Assembly: GCF_007655135.1 (NCBI RefSeq)
Contig: NC_045134.1
Location: 16,516,568 to 16,580,567, forward strand
Direction of reading: 5' to 3'
DNA length: 64,000 nucleotides
Source: Punica granatum
Lineage: Eukaryota > Streptophyta > Magnoliopsida > Myrtales > Lythraceae
A program made the position numbers and the translations under genes. How positions within the stretch are numbered: the first letter of the stretch is position 1; each line of letters starts with the position of its first letter. Shown here piece by piece: positions 23,601 through 35,453 of this stretch. Under the pieces are notes generated by a model. It saw nothing but the letters and a program-made list of their open reading frames with translations, did not search any database and was not told the origin of the DNA.

Positions 23601-26600
23601 TACAAGTGAATGAATGAGTATACAAATAAAGTCCTCACAATGTTCTCTCGAATGATTACAAAGTATAACTGAATAAGTAAATGGATCTCGATCGGTTTCA
23701 TTAGGCCAATATTCCGCTCCGGCTCACCGTGTGTTTTAAATAATCGATAAATAAATTAAGGCAACGCGGGCACAAGGAGCCGGGGGTCGGGTTCGATCGA
23801 TCCAACGGTTTGCAGGAGAACCGGTTGATTCCCACCGTAACCGTTAGACCAATCGAGCTCCCGGGTGATATCTAAACCCGTTTCACGCTTCCAATCCAAA
23901 TCGCCTTCCACATAGGCCATATTCGGAGTATGATGGTGAATCGAGGCTAAATCCCATTCCGCACTCGGGTTGCACGCGCTCAGTGAATTAAGAGGCGTTG
24001 GACCTTGTGTTCGGTGGTTTGGGGCATTGAACCCCGTGCAATGCGTAACCTATGGGCTCGGGCCCGAACCGCAACAAATTAGCAAGGACAAATGGAAAAC
24101 AGGAGAAAAATGATAAAACTGATGAAAAACAGACAATAACTGACAAATAGCGATGAATACAGACAAGTGGTGTATTAAGTCGAGTGTACGTGATTTAATC
24201 AGTTATTAACGGGGTTGATTAACAAACAATGTATCTAACCTAGGCAAACATAGATGGCGGACTAGAATAGGGTTCTAAGCCAATTACATGTGTGTATTTG
24301 TTTTAAGACTCTTACTCAGTGAGGTGACACTGCGGTTTCACCGAATTAGCCAAAATCGTGTTTTGACTCTAAATTTGGAATCTAGAATTCCTCCTAACCA
24401 TTATCTAGTGTTTGATTAAGCCAAATGTATGATTAATCCGGTTTTTCGTGTTTTGCAACTGAAATAAGATGCTCCCCACCGAATCTACGATAGGAAGAAA
24501 GAAACGCCGAAAATGAACGAAATGGGTTGCGCGAATGAAACTCGCACCCGAACGGGTTGTCCTTTCTCGTTCATAGTTCTAGGTGTTTCCAACTCCCTAA
24601 AGCCTAGGGTATCGGTGAGTCACGGAATGACGATTATGCCCTTGAATGATAAGACGTGTGAGATTCGTGTACAAATTGAGGACCGTGTGACACGAAGGAG
24701 TCTAAGGAGGACTCACGCGTCCCGACTCGAGCCGCCTCAAATCGGGCCCGGACTCGTGTCGTAGCTCGCGAGTATTCGTTAGACGTCAATTCTAGTCGTG
24801 TTGCACGCCTCGGTGCTTTGAAATTGTGAGTTCTTTTTAAGGAAAAGGGCATTCCCGCCGTTCCGTGAACCATCGATGCGTTTACGAATTAATAATCAAT
24901 TTACCCAATTATTTGGTCCGAGCGATTTAATTAGTCGAATGACGTGTCCCGTTTCTCCCGTTTGTGAAATTATTCGGTGGTAGTGACCTTATATTGTGGA
25001 CATTATGAATTCGGTGAGTAATTATCCGAAACCAACGCGTCGATCATGTAACTACCACATAACTAATGATAAGACCCGAACATTAAGACACCCAATTCCA
25101 AGGGACGATCCGAAAAGATTAGGGAGGTCGCCTTAAACCCGGGAGGAGTCGAGGGACTCTCGGCCACTTCTCGAATGAGGGGCCGAGTGACCCTTGGCTC
25201 GTCTCGGATTTTAAGCGATCTCCCGCGCCGATTCTAATCGTTCCTTGCATACACAACACGTCAATCACGATAATAATACATGTTTTAGTTATCTCGATAC
25301 CGCCATGATCATAATCACGTAAAATCATACAAACACGCACGAACGAGGTATTTAAGCGGAAACAACGAAGACGGCATCGACTCAACTAATATCCAAATGG
25401 ATAAAACACGGGAATCGGCCCGTCTCGAGGTGGAAGAAAGCTTTCCGGACTCATGTGGTCCAAGGAAGCTCTCGGCCACATTCCTTCATGGGAGGCCGTG
25501 AGCTTCCATGACTCACGCGAGTCGAGAGAGTTTCTTCGACCCCAATTCGGAACATTTCCCGTCATACTAATGTGTTACGTGTGGCTAATGGTATAGGGAC
25601 ATAGGAATCGACTCGATTTGGGAAAGGGGAAGCCACCATAGCCCCGAATAGGCCAAGGGAGCTCACGGGTCTCTCCCTAGAGACTAAGCCGTGAGTCTCG
25701 TGGCTCAACCGTGGCCAAGGAGGGCCTCTCCCGTCCGGATCCGAGTCGTTTCCCATCATGGCACGCAAGCTCGAGCATCATACGGACATGGCATGGATAT
25801 ACGTACGGAAATAACGGACGTACGTTGTATGGGAGTGCATGGGAATCACAGATCCAAAAGAAAAAAGTAAACTTTCATGCATTCCGACCTCTTTAAGCCA
25901 TATTAACGTTTCATGTAAACGAATATCAAGGATCCTAGCCTCTCTAAGTTGTAAAGAGGTGTTACCTAGCCTCGATGCACGAGGGGAAGAGTCGGGAAAG
26001 TGGCCTTGAGAGTCGCAAGACTCGGTTGAAGGCTACGGGTAGAGGGGCCCGACAGGTGGCAGCCGCGGCAGCTCGGAAAGAACGGGGCCGGCACGCTAGC
26101 TCCGGTCACGGCACGGTGCGAGATCAGGCTCATTGGACTCCTAAGGGGCAGATCTAGATGTCCGTGGACAATCCCGAACGTGCCGAGGCCTGGACGAACC
26201 CGAAACAATGAGAATAAACTTGGTAAAAAAAAAAGGGGGACCCGGTAAGGGACTAGCGGATGGAACGGAGGTTGTGCACAGTGGATCGGCCCTCGGATCG
26301 TGACCACCTCTTCACGGGGGAGGGTGAGGGTTATGAGGAACCCTTTGAACGTGATGGCACGACTCGGCAAAGTCGTGGAGCGAAATGGCACGTGTGGAGG
26401 GCACGGTTGCACCCGGCTAGCGTTCTTGGGAGCCGATTCTTCGTACGGCCAGAACACGTTGATGGAGACTTCAAATGGCAAAACTAAGACTGGAAATGGA
26501 CTTAGGGGGTGGAAAATATGTAGGATAGGGAGTTTGGTGATTTTTGGTTTAAGTCGGGTCGGGTGGTTGCCGGAATACCGGGTGGTTTTTCGATGATTTT

Positions 26601-28035
26601 GGCCGGTTTTGGCCTTGGCAAAGGGCTGGACGAAAAGGGGGAAAGGGCTGAAGTTTGAGAGGGTTTTGGAGAGAGATTGGCTTGAGAGAGAATGAGAATG
26701 GAGAAGTGATTAAGGTTAATGATGGATGGGAACTTATAGGCTAGCTTAATGGTGTGCTTTGATGAAGTTAATCACGGTTAGATGGGTAAGTGGGGGCTGC
26801 CGAAATTTCAAGAAGGGATTAGGGAGGGGAAAATTTCAAATGGAGTGTAGGGGAAGCAAGAGGATGGGTGATGGGTGTGATGGATGGATGATAGGAGGTG
26901 ATGGATGTGTAAGAGATTTGAATTTTGTGGTGGAGGGAGACTTGAGCCGCCGGCCATGGGGGGGAAGCCGCGGCTGATTGCGGGCGAGCCGAGGCTTGAA
27001 GGGTTGAGCGGTGGCTTGGGGTTGAGCCGTGGCTTGGTTGCTTGGCTTGGCTGAGCTGTGGGTCCCATTCGATTAAGAGGAAAGCCGGAAAAAAACTTGA
27101 GACTCGATTGAACGCGCGTCCGAGCTCCGATGTCCGGTTAATTTATGGATTTGGAATGCCCGAACGAAGGGGGTTTGAATGAGCCTAATACCGCCATACG
27201 TTATGTGAACGAATGTCCGGGTGACCCGGCGCCTCGAGAATCGGTTTTGCCCTGTTCGGACGTTCGGAGCGGAGTTGAGCGTCCCCGGTCCCCGGTTGCC
27301 CTTTGTGCATCTTAATGTTCGTTTCGGTGACCCTTTTGCCTCGTGTGGGATCGTTGGCTCGTCGTCCCCGACCGAAGATCGTCGCCCCGGGAAGACCTAG
27401 GGACTTGTGACCGAGGCTTTCTCAGTGTTCCCCGAATGTCTTGAGGTGTTCGAGGATCGCTGTGATCTCTGTTTCCTGTGAAAGTACCCCGAAGATCCAC
27501 CGGGAAGCGTTTGCTACCACTGAAACGTCCCTCGGGAAACCCTGTAGAGTTTCGAAAGGTCGTCTGAAGTTTGTTCCATGATCCCGGTGGTCCCTGGATG
27601 CCTGCAGGCCCGTTTTGGGGGGGCCGTTTACTTGTCAGTGGATCGAGCCCCGAGAGCCCTATCAGAAAAGGCGTCGGTGAGAGATCGGGGTTTCCCGGCT
27701 TAAGCGGTATGCCCCCGAAACGCGCCCGGTACGTGTCGTTGGTCAATTTGGCACTGAGATGGATTTTTAGAGTCCCATATTGGGCACCTTTCGGTGTTTC
27801 AGTGATTCGGTGATGAATAGTGCCATAGTGCCGGCTCCGCCATTTTCGGGATTCCTTGTTTGTCTATTCTTCTGATGACTCTCCTCTACTTTTCTAGTGG
27901 ACCCAGCTTTTCTCCTGTCATTCATGACTCTATGCCCGCACGTTCCCCCCTGATTGCTGGGTGATGAATAGTAACCCGGTCTTTGGTCGGCGATTCTCGT
28001 GTAGGGAGCCGATGGGCCAAAATGGGGTGCTGACA

Positions 28036-28548
28036 GAGTGGATTTGCTAAATATGCGAAGATAATGGCTAAAGACCGCCCAGAACGAGTTCCAAGAGGGT
28101 TTACCTTCGACCAAGACCTGCTCCCCACATTCCAACGAACAGAAGAGAGTTTAGCACGGCTTGAGCGAGCTATCCAAACCCTTGCGAGTTCCGATGAAAT
28201 AAGAAGGCGCCAATGGGTGCAGAAGGATTATCCCCCAAAGAGAATCCCGACTTTCAACGGAAGCATGAGCGCTGAGGAATACTTGGCGTGGATTTCGGAT
28301 GTGGACCGATTCTTCGACTACTACGGCATCCCCGATGATGGAAGTCAAGTTGTTAGAGTTGTTTATCGGTTAAGGGGCAAAGCGTCTACTTGGTGGGAGA
28401 AATTGGAAAATAATCGTCTTCAAGATGGAAGGAATTTGGTATGTACGTGGAGGCGCATGAAACAACTCTTAAAGGTCAGATTCTTTCCTTTGGGATACGA
28501 AGAACGCCTCTATGAATCTGAAGACGGTTGCATGAAGTCTACCTATCC
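28036..28548 (+). pseudogene. Gag-only (TR-GAG-like) element, 5' fragment of gag type A
   Basis: The Tat/Ogre element is inserted in the leader of this copy, and GAGTG at 28036-28040 should be the right-hand target duplication. The frame from 28064 encodes MAKDRPERVPRGFTFDQD, then FNGSMSAEEYLAWISDVDRF and a GKASTWWEKLENN gag core. It matches three minus-strand copies at 33.7-38.4 kb. It is cut off at 28548, where the internal region of a gypsy element (family H) begins. Later residues read from that frame are not part of gag. Confidence 0.85.
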
Positions 28549-28557
28549 GCATCATTT

Positions 28558-28569
28558 TGGTATCAGAGC
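28558..28569 (+). other. Primer binding site, initiator-Met tRNA type
   Basis: TGGTATCAGAGC follows GCATCA-TTT. This is the common plant LTR-retrotransposon primer site matching the 3' end of initiator tRNA-Met. Confidence 0.85.
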
Positions 28570-29264
28570 ATCAGGCTCCAAATCAAGTTTATCCTATCCT
28601 TTACGTTTCAATTCGTTGAATTTCATTCCATCTAGCTTGTTCGTTCTGGATTGATTAGTAGCAAAAAAAAAAAGGGGAGAGCAAAAATAAAAAGGAGCGC
28701 AAAAAAAAATATTCGGCCAAAAAAAAAATAGAGCTGGAAAAAAAAAGAAAGAAAAGAAAGAAGCCGTCGGTGGCAATTTGATTTGGATTCTTTGCATCAG
28801 ATCATTCTAAAGTTGTTATTTACCTTGTTGATCCGCGTTAATTTTGCTCCCATAATTACCCAATACCTGATCTTCCATATTCCCTTCCCTATATCATCCT
28901 CCATATCTTTCCATCCATATATTACTCTGATATATTCCTTTCTTCATTCCTAAAATTTTTCCTTGGTTAACTTTCCTTTAACCATTTATTTCCCTGTTAG
29001 TTTGTGTCCAAGTTAGGGCCAATATATTAATTGTTGTTTTGAATTATTATGAGCTAATTGCCTTTGATTTGTGAGTTGCTGAGTTCTTTAAAGAACTTTG
29101 AGGAGGAAATTAGAGTGGAAAGAGGGAAGAGTGGTGAGCGTATCAGAGGGAAAAAGCCATTGAACTGAGCGAAACACGAGTGTTGAGCGGCGATAATTTG
29201 AGGGCAAACACGTGAGCAAGTGGTTGTGAGGTCCTAACACCAATTTTCTTTTCATAGTACAAAC
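28570..29264 (+). other. Leader of family H, copy 1
   Basis: About 0.7 kb of untranslated leader with several A-rich runs near 28660-28760. It closely matches 38406-39080 of copy 2. No gene is seen. Confidence 0.65.
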
Positions 29265-30402
29265 ATGAGCTTCGTAGGAAAAGGCAATGAATCTACAACT
29301 GGGGATGGAAGTAATGCCGGCCAGCAAGATGTTGCTTTTACTTTGAAAGCCATGCAGCAACAATTCGAGAGATTGGAAGTTGTTTTTGGAGATATCCGTG
29401 ATAGAATGGACCGGCAAGATCAACGAATTGATCAAATGCAGAGGGAGCAACCCAGGCAGCATGTGCGAGTTCCCAATACAAGGAGACTAATCCGCCAGCC
29501 GGCGAATCCTCACGATGAAGACGATGAAGATTATGAGGAAGATGATGAAATTGCATCTGTGGGAAGTGTGAGGAGAGTCAGAGGAGTTAGGAATGAGGGG
29601 CGAAGACATGGTAGGCGAGATCAAGCAATTAGAGATGGAGTAGATAGGAATATTGGGAGTATTAAAATGACGATACCACCTTTTCAAGGGAGGAATGACC
29701 CTGACGCTTTTATCGAATGGGAGAGAGGAAGGTGGAGCTTGTATTTGATTGCCATAATTACTCGGAAGAGAAAAAAGTGAAGCTTGCAGCGGTGGAATTC
29801 ACTAATTATGCCATCGTTTGGTGGGACAAATTTGTTAAGGAAAGAAAAAGGAACCATGAAAGACCTATTGAGACCTGGGAGGAGATGAAGACTGTCATGC
29901 GGAGGCGATTTGTTCCCTCGTATTACTATCGGGACTTGCATTTAAAATTGCAAAGTCTAAGGCAAGGGACGAGGAGCGTGGAAGACTACCACAAGGAGAT
30001 GGAAATAGCTTTGATTCGGGCAAACATTGAAGAAGATGAAGAGGCAACTATGACCAGGTTTTTATGTGGTTTGAACCGAGAAATTGCTAATGTGGTGGAG
30101 TTGCAACATTATGTGGAGATAGAAGAGATGGTTAGCATGGCCATGAAAGTAGAACGGCAACTCAAGAGAGGGAGACCAACCAAGCATGAGGGTGGTTCTT
30201 ATTCGGGATCTTCAAATTGGAAGTCGAAATGGGGTGCCAGCTCAAGACCAGTAGAGAAACCCAAATCGAATGCTGAAAGGAGCATGAGCAAGAGCCAAGG
30301 GGACAACAAGGAGAGAGGTAACTCTACATCCCAACCTTAAAAGAATAGAGATATCAAATGTTTTCGATGTTTGGGGTCTGGGCATATTGCTTCTCAATGT
30401 CC
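29265..30402 (+). pseudogene. gag of gypsy family H, copy 1
   Basis: The start ATG (29265) gives MSFVGKGNE, followed by a coiled-coil-like QQQFERLEVVFGDIRDRMD and an acidic DEDDEDYEEDDE run. A frameshift near 29730-29780 separates this from the gag core (frame 29717-30340) with FTNYAIVWWDKFVKE and MRRRFVPSYYYRDLHLKLQ. An in-frame stop near 30338 comes before the zinc knuckle CFRCLGSGHIASQC (CX2CX4HX4C) at 30358-30402. It would have formed the particle shell and bound RNA. Confidence 0.85.
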
Positions 30403-31210
30403 AAATAAAAGGGCAATGATCATGCTAGATAGTGGGGAAATTGAAACTGAAGAGGAGGAAAGTGATTCAATGCCAACACAAGATGATTCTAGTAGTGATT
30501 ATGAATATGCTGCTGAGGGGAATGCCTTAGTAATCATGCGAGCACTGAATGTACAAATTAAGGAAGAAGAGAGAGATGATGTGCAAAGGGAAAATATATT
30601 CCACACTAGATGCCAAGTGAAGGATCGGGTATGTAGTTTGATCATTGACGGGGGTAGCTGTGTGAATGTGGCTAGTAAGTTACTTGTTGACAAGTTGGGA
30701 TTGCGTACATTGAAGCATCCTAGGCCATATAAGCTGCAATGGTTGAATGAAAGTGGAGAAGTGAAGGTGAACAAGCAAGTTCTGGTTTCCTTTACAATTG
30801 GGAGATACAACGACAAAGTCTTTGTGATGTAGTGCCCATGCAAGCTAGTCATATGTTGCTTGGGAGGCCATGGCAGTTCGATAGACAGGCAATACATGTT
30901 GGGTATAAGAATCGATACTCTTTTGTCAAGGATGGTAGAAAGGTGACACTTGTTCCATTGACACCTTATCAGGTGTATGAGGATCAGTTCCGAATCAAGA
31001 GATCAATTTGTGAGAAAAGTGAGGTAGAAGCTGAGATTGAAAGAGAAAAAGAGAGTGAGCAAGTGAGAGAGGAAACTGGTAAGACTAGAGAGGAAGAAAT
31101 TCGGGATAGTAAAAAGAAAGAGAGTTCAGCTATAGATGAGAGGAAAGAGTTAGTTGAGAGAAAAGAGAAAAAAATGAGTTTCTATGCAAAAGAAAGAGAG
31201 ATCAAGAGTG
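30403..31210 (+). pseudogene. Protease and linker of gypsy family H, copy 1
   Basis: The box LIIDGGSCVNVAS near 30635-30675 is the retropepsin active site (D-G-G form, usual in plant gypsy elements). [12 protein letters not shown] near 30850-30885 is the second conserved protease motif. A stop at 30830 (VFVM then stop) breaks the frame between them. The following highly charged Glu/Lys-rich linker (about 31020-31210) leads into RT. Confidence 0.82.
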
Positions 31211-32640
31211 CATTCAAAGCTAATCGCCCAATGATCTTGTTTGTTTACAAGGAAGCTTATTTCTCTGACCTTAATTCTTCTTTGCCAAGTTGTGTTACCC
31301 CTCTTTTGCAGGAGTTTGGAGATGTCTTTCCCACAGAGTTACCCAATCGTTTGCCACCAATAAAGGGAATAGAGCATCAAATCGACTTTGTGCCAAGAGC
31401 CGCAATTCCGAACCGGCCAGCATATCGAAGTAATCCGGAGGAGACAAAGGAACTTCAAAGGCAAGTGGACGAGCTTTTAGCTAAAGGGCATGTGCGTGAG
31501 AGCATGAGTCCTTGTGCGGTCCCAGTGTTGCTGGTGTCAAAGAAAGATGGTACTTGGCGAATGTGTGTTGATTGCCGCGCTGTAAACAAAATCACAGTAA
31601 AGTATCGACATCCCATTCCTCGATTAGATGACATGTTGGATGAATTGCATGGTTCCACGTTATTTACAAAAATAGACTTGAAAAGCGGATACCATCAGAT
31701 TAGGATGAAAGAGGGTGATGAGTGGAAAACGGCTTTCAAAACAAAACATGGCTTTGTATGAGTGGTTAGTTATGCCATTCGGGTTAACTAATGCGCCTAG
31801 TACTTTCATGAGGCTCATGAATCATGTTTTGCGTGCTTTCATTAGAAAATTCGTGGTTGTATATTTTGATGATATTTTGGTGTATAGTAAGAGCTTGAAG
31901 GATCATATTCATCATTTACGATGCGTGCTTCAGGCATTGAGACATGAAGAATTATATGCTAACCTGAAGAAATGTACATTTTGCATGGATCGAGTTGTGT
32001 TTTTGGGATTTGTTGTTAGTTCCAAGGGTATTCAGGTTGATGAGGAAAAGGTGAAAGCAATTAAGGATTGGCCGACGTCGAAATCCGTAACCGAGGTAAG
32101 AAGTTTTCATGGTCTAGCCAGTTTTTATAGGCGATTTGTGCGGGATTTTAGTACTTTGGCTGCTCCATTGACGGAAGTGGTTAAGAAAGATATAGGTTTC
32201 AAATGGGGAGTAGAGCAAGAGCAAGCATTTAATTTGATTAAGGAAAGGCTTTGTTCTGCACCTTTATTGGTTTTACCTGATTTTCCGAAAACTTTTGAGA
32301 TTGAATGTGATACTTCCGGGATTGGTATAGGTGCTGTTTTGATGTAGGAAAAACGACCGATTGCCTACTTTAGTGAGAAACTAAATGGAGCCGCTTTGAA
32401 TTATTCTACATATGACAAGGAACTCTATGGTCTGGTCCGCGCTTTGGAGACGTGGCAGCACTACTTGTGGTCGAAGGAATTTGTCATACACACGGACCAC
32501 GAATCATTGAAGCATTTGAAAGGGCAAAACAAGCTGAATCGGAGACATGCCAAATGGGTCGAATTCATAGAGATATTTCCATAAGTGATTCAGTACAAGT
32601 AAGGAAAGGAAAACGTGCTAGCTGATGCATTATCACGGAG
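31211..32640 (+). pseudogene. RT and RNase H of gypsy family H, copy 1
   Basis: RT motifs [50 protein letters not shown] and the active site [12 protein letters not shown] are all present. One extra T near 31752-31756 (GGCTTTGTATGAG against GGCTTGTATGAG in copy 2) shifts the frame between 31761 and 31715. RNase H follows with [32 protein letters not shown] and [12 protein letters not shown]. It is interrupted by stops near 32346, 32582 and 32600. Confidence 0.9.
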
Positions 32641-33478
32641 GTATGTACTTATCTCTACTCTAAATTCTAAATTTCTTGGGTTTGAACATCTTAAGGAGTT
32701 GTACATGCAAGATTCTGACTTTGGTGCTATATATAGTGCATGTGAAAATGCTGCATTTGATAAGTTCTATAAGCATGACGAATTCTTATTTAGGGAGAAT
32801 AAGCTATGCATTCCTAATTCTTCTATGCGTGAATTACTTGTGCTTGAGTCGTATGGGGGAGGTCTTATGGGTCATTTCGAGGTGGTTAAGACTTTGGATA
32901 TTTTGAGAGAACATTTCTTTTGGCCGCATATGAAGAGAGATATGGAGAGAATTTGCTCTAAATGTGTTACTTGTAAGAAGGCGAAATCAACAGTCAAACC
33001 CCATGGAATGTATATGCCTTTACCTGTTCCTAATGAGCCTTAGACTGATATATCCATGGATTTCATCCTAGGATTGCCTAGGTCTAATAAAGGACGAGAT
33101 TCCATTTTCGTAGTTGTGGATCGATTTTCTAAGATGGCTCATTTTATTCCATGTCGCAAAACTGATGATGCCACACATATTGCTGATTTGTTCTTTAGGG
33201 AGGTAGTGCGATTGCATGGGATACCTAAGACCATAGTTAGTGATCGGGATGCTAAGTTCTTGAGTCATTTTTGGCGCGTCCTATGGGGAAAGTTAGGAAC
33301 TAAATTGTTATTTTCAACTACTTGTCATCCCCAAACGGATGGGCAAACCGAGGTGGTTAATAGGACATTGTCCACTCTTCTTCGTACAGTCATAAAAAGG
33401 AATTTGAAGTCTTGGGAAGATTGCATACCTTTTATTGAGTTTGCTTATAATCGTACAGTACATTCTTCTACTAACTAA
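32641..33478 (+). pseudogene. Integrase of gypsy family H, copy 1, C-terminus missing
   Basis: The zinc-binding part (GGGLMGHFEVV, then CSKCVTCKKAK) precedes the core with DFILGLP (first Asp), [14 protein letters not shown] (second Asp) and [11 protein letters not shown] (Glu). One TAG lies near 33041 between the two parts. The sequence breaks after [12 protein letters not shown] at 33476, so the GPF/Y C-terminal part is gone and gag-only LTR sequence follows. Confidence 0.9.
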
Positions 33479-33480
33479 AA

Positions 33481-33783
33481 TGATGCGGAGGGTGGAGGGT
33501 AGAACCAACAGAACTCACTCGATAAGATGACTCGCCACGAGTAAGAAAAGTCGGGTTCTACCCTCCACCCTTCTTTATAATAAGGAAACAATCTAAAATA
33601 TAAAACTTAAGATTACTGACTCAAGCTAATATAGGAAATAATATCTAATTAAGGGAAACTATACATAGCAATGTAATAAACTCAATATCTAATTAAGCTA
33701 AATTCTTGTTATGGAGTCTTCTAGAATGAGTGTCTGGTCCCGAAAATTCGAATACATGTTGGGCTGCAATCTGAAGCACGTCG
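33481..33783 (-). repeat. LTR a of the gag-only array, internally deleted
   Basis: On the minus strand it begins CGACGTGC (family start TGATGTGC) at 33783 and ends GCATCA at 33481. Compared with LTR b and LTR c it lacks about 250 bp. The join lies near 33578, at CCACCCTTCTTTATAATAAGG. Confidence 0.8.
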
Positions 33784-34904
33784 TCCCCTCCCGGTTGGAA
33801 AAAGACTCGACCTCGAGTCTTCGTCGATTTTCTCCCGATCTTGATTTGTGCATTTCGCCGCTTCTTAACTTGCCACTTCAACAACATCTTTTCTTTGAAA
33901 ACTCTTTCCAGTAATTCTTCATAAATTGACTGCTTTGTGCTTCCACGCCAGACAACTCGTTGCCTTAACTGTTGCTTCCTCGGTGGAGTCGTATATGCTT
34001 TGGCAAATTTTGCCTCGATTGGATGAAACACCATCGACGAATCTTTAATAGCAATTACTTCCTGTAGTTCCGCTTGGCCTGGGTCTAAAACCAGTTCAGC
34101 CTGGACTTTCTCTTCAGAGTTTGAAATTAGTTCCTCCTAAAGAATCTTGTCAATCTCTAAATCCTTCTCGACCAGAACATTATTATCTTGTGACGCTTGA
34201 GCTGCTACATTCTTGGACTCCACTTTTTCTTCTTTAAATTTGTCACCCTTCATAGAAGCTTCTTCAAGTTGTACTTTTTCCTCGACATCAACAATTGTCA
34301 TAGGAAAAGCATTTGTTTTTCCATGCTTAAGAGGATATGTAGACTTCATGCAACCGTCTTCAGATTCATAGAGGCGTTCTTCGTATCCCAAAGGAAAGAA
34401 TCTGACCTTCAAGAGTTGTTTCATGTGCCTCCACGTAAATATCAGATTCCTTCCATCTTGAAGACGATTATTTTCCAATTTCTCCCACCAAGTAGACGCT
34501 TTGCCCCTTAACCGATAAACAACTCTAACAACTTGACTTCCATCATCGGGGATGCTGTAGTAGTCGAAGAATCGGTCCACATCCGAAATCCACGCCAAGT
34601 ATTCCTCAGCGCTCATGCTTCCGTTGAAAGTCGGAATTTTCTTTGGGGGATAATCCTTCTGCACCCATTGGTGTCTTCTTATTCCACCGGAACTCTCGAG
34701 GGCTTGGGTCACTCGCTCGAGCCGTGCAATGAACTCCTCTCGCGTCTGCTGGAAAGAGAGAGGCAAGTCTTTGTCGAAAGTAAACCCTCTTGGAACTCGT
34801 TCAAGGTTGCTTTTAGCCATAATCTTTGCATATTTATCAAAAATCCACTCAAACACACGTGTTTCACTCGGCCAACAAGGATAGAACCTGCGCTTTGATA
34901 CCAA
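33693..34904 (-). pseudogene. gag1 of the gag-only array (type A), one stop codon
   Basis: The same gag as in gag3, read in two open pieces, 34904-34137 and 34034-33693. FDYYSIPDDGSQVVRVVYRL and GKASTWWEKLENNRLQDGRN mark the gag core. The frame is broken by a TAG at 34137 where related copies read Trp (ILWEELIS). The C-terminal module (RGRVFFQPGGDDVLQIAAQH) runs across the purine tract into the LTR and ends at 33693 (NKNLA). The first residues, before MAKSNLERVPRG, read through the leader and may not be translated. Confidence 0.82.
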
Positions 34905-34905
34905 A

Positions 34906-35453
34906 TGATAAGCTCACGAACTAGAACTGGGTAAGAAAGAAGGGTGGACGGTAGAACCAACAAAACTCACTCGATAAGATGACTCGCCACGAGTAAAAAA
35001 AGTCGGGTTGATTCGCCACGCTCAAGGAAGAACGATAAGAATCGAGGTTTTCGCCACTAAACAAAGGACTTGTTTAGATAAGAAAAATAGAGGAAACGCT
35101 CTAGGCAATTTCATTCAAATATTCATCAAAGTCTGCCTTTGTCTTCTCTTACAATAGGTGCATATTTATATAGAGGAAAGACACCTCTTTTGACTCTAGA
35201 ATAGGAAACTGACATCTAATATTCTCTAGATTACTTTCCAAAAATATAATAAGGAAACAATCTGAAATAAGAAACTTAAGATTACTGACTCAAGCTAATA
35301 TAAGAAATAATATCTAATTAAGGGAAACTATATCATAGCAATATAGGAAACTTAATATCTAATTAAGCTAAATTCTTGTTTCGGAATCTTCTAGAATATG
35401 CGTTTGGACCCGAAAATTCGAATATGTGTAGAGCTGCAATCTGAAGCACATCA
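34906..35453 (-). repeat. LTR b of the gag-only array (548 bp)
   Basis: On the minus strand it runs from TGATGTGC (35453) to GAGCTTATCA (34906). After two spacer bases comes a TGGTATCAAAGCG primer site for gag1. It serves as 3' LTR of gag2 and 5' LTR of gag1. Confidence 0.88.

Larger units (their letters stand above)
1..28035 (-). mobile_element. Giant Tat/Ogre-like Ty3/gypsy LTR retrotransposon, left end outside the window
   Basis: The element reads on the minus strand from its 5' LTR start at 28035 to a 3' LTR that begins at 6466 and leaves the window at base 1. The internal region is about 11.3 kb. With two LTRs of about 5.0 kb the original element would be roughly 21 kb. Order of parts: LTR, primer site, extra ORF, gag, protease with G-patch, probable intron, RT, RNase H, second RNase H, integrase, repeat-rich 3' UTR, purine tract, LTR. 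The extra ORF, the duplicated RNase H, the intron and the giant LTR are traits known from Ogre and other Tat-lineage elements. All coding regions carry stops or small deletions, so the copy is dead. Two younger solo LTRs are nested in it. The right flank begins GAGTG, which should be its target duplication. Confidence 0.93.
17770..28035 (-). repeat. 5' LTR of the Tat/Ogre-like element, split by a solo LTR
   Basis: On the minus strand it starts TGTCAGCACCCC at 28035 and ends GAGTGCGCACA at 17770. Subtracting the nested solo LTR 2 and its duplicated 5 bp leaves about 5019 bp, close to the intact solo LTR 4 (5027 bp), which is the same subfamily. A TATAAG motif near 26735 (minus strand) may be its promoter. 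I see no gene in 23455-28035 or in 17770-18202. Confidence 0.93.
28549..33480 (+). mobile_element. Ty3/gypsy family H, copy 1 (internal region, no LTRs)
   Basis: It begins with GCATCA, the last six bases of the family-H LTR, then TTT and a primer site. It runs through gag, protease, RT, RNase H and integrase, and stops abruptly at 33480 within the integrase C-terminal region. No family-H LTR flanks it. The C-terminal pol segment and LTR of this family survive elsewhere (50028-50900). Stops and single-base shifts occur throughout, so the copy is inactive. Confidence 0.88.

Noticed and set aside
26808..27068. 86-codon minus-strand frame with repeated KPRLNP-like text, also at 5195-5539 and 53032-53298
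   Set aside because: It is part of the U3 region of the giant LTR and contains small repeats (CCAAGCCACGGCTC). It is shared by LTR copies because they are LTRs, and no coding constraint is evident.
28660..28760. A-rich runs in the family-H leader as a possible poly(A) tail of a retroposed transcript
   Set aside because: The same runs occur at the same place in copy 2 (38499-38560) between primer site and gag, so they belong to the element leader.
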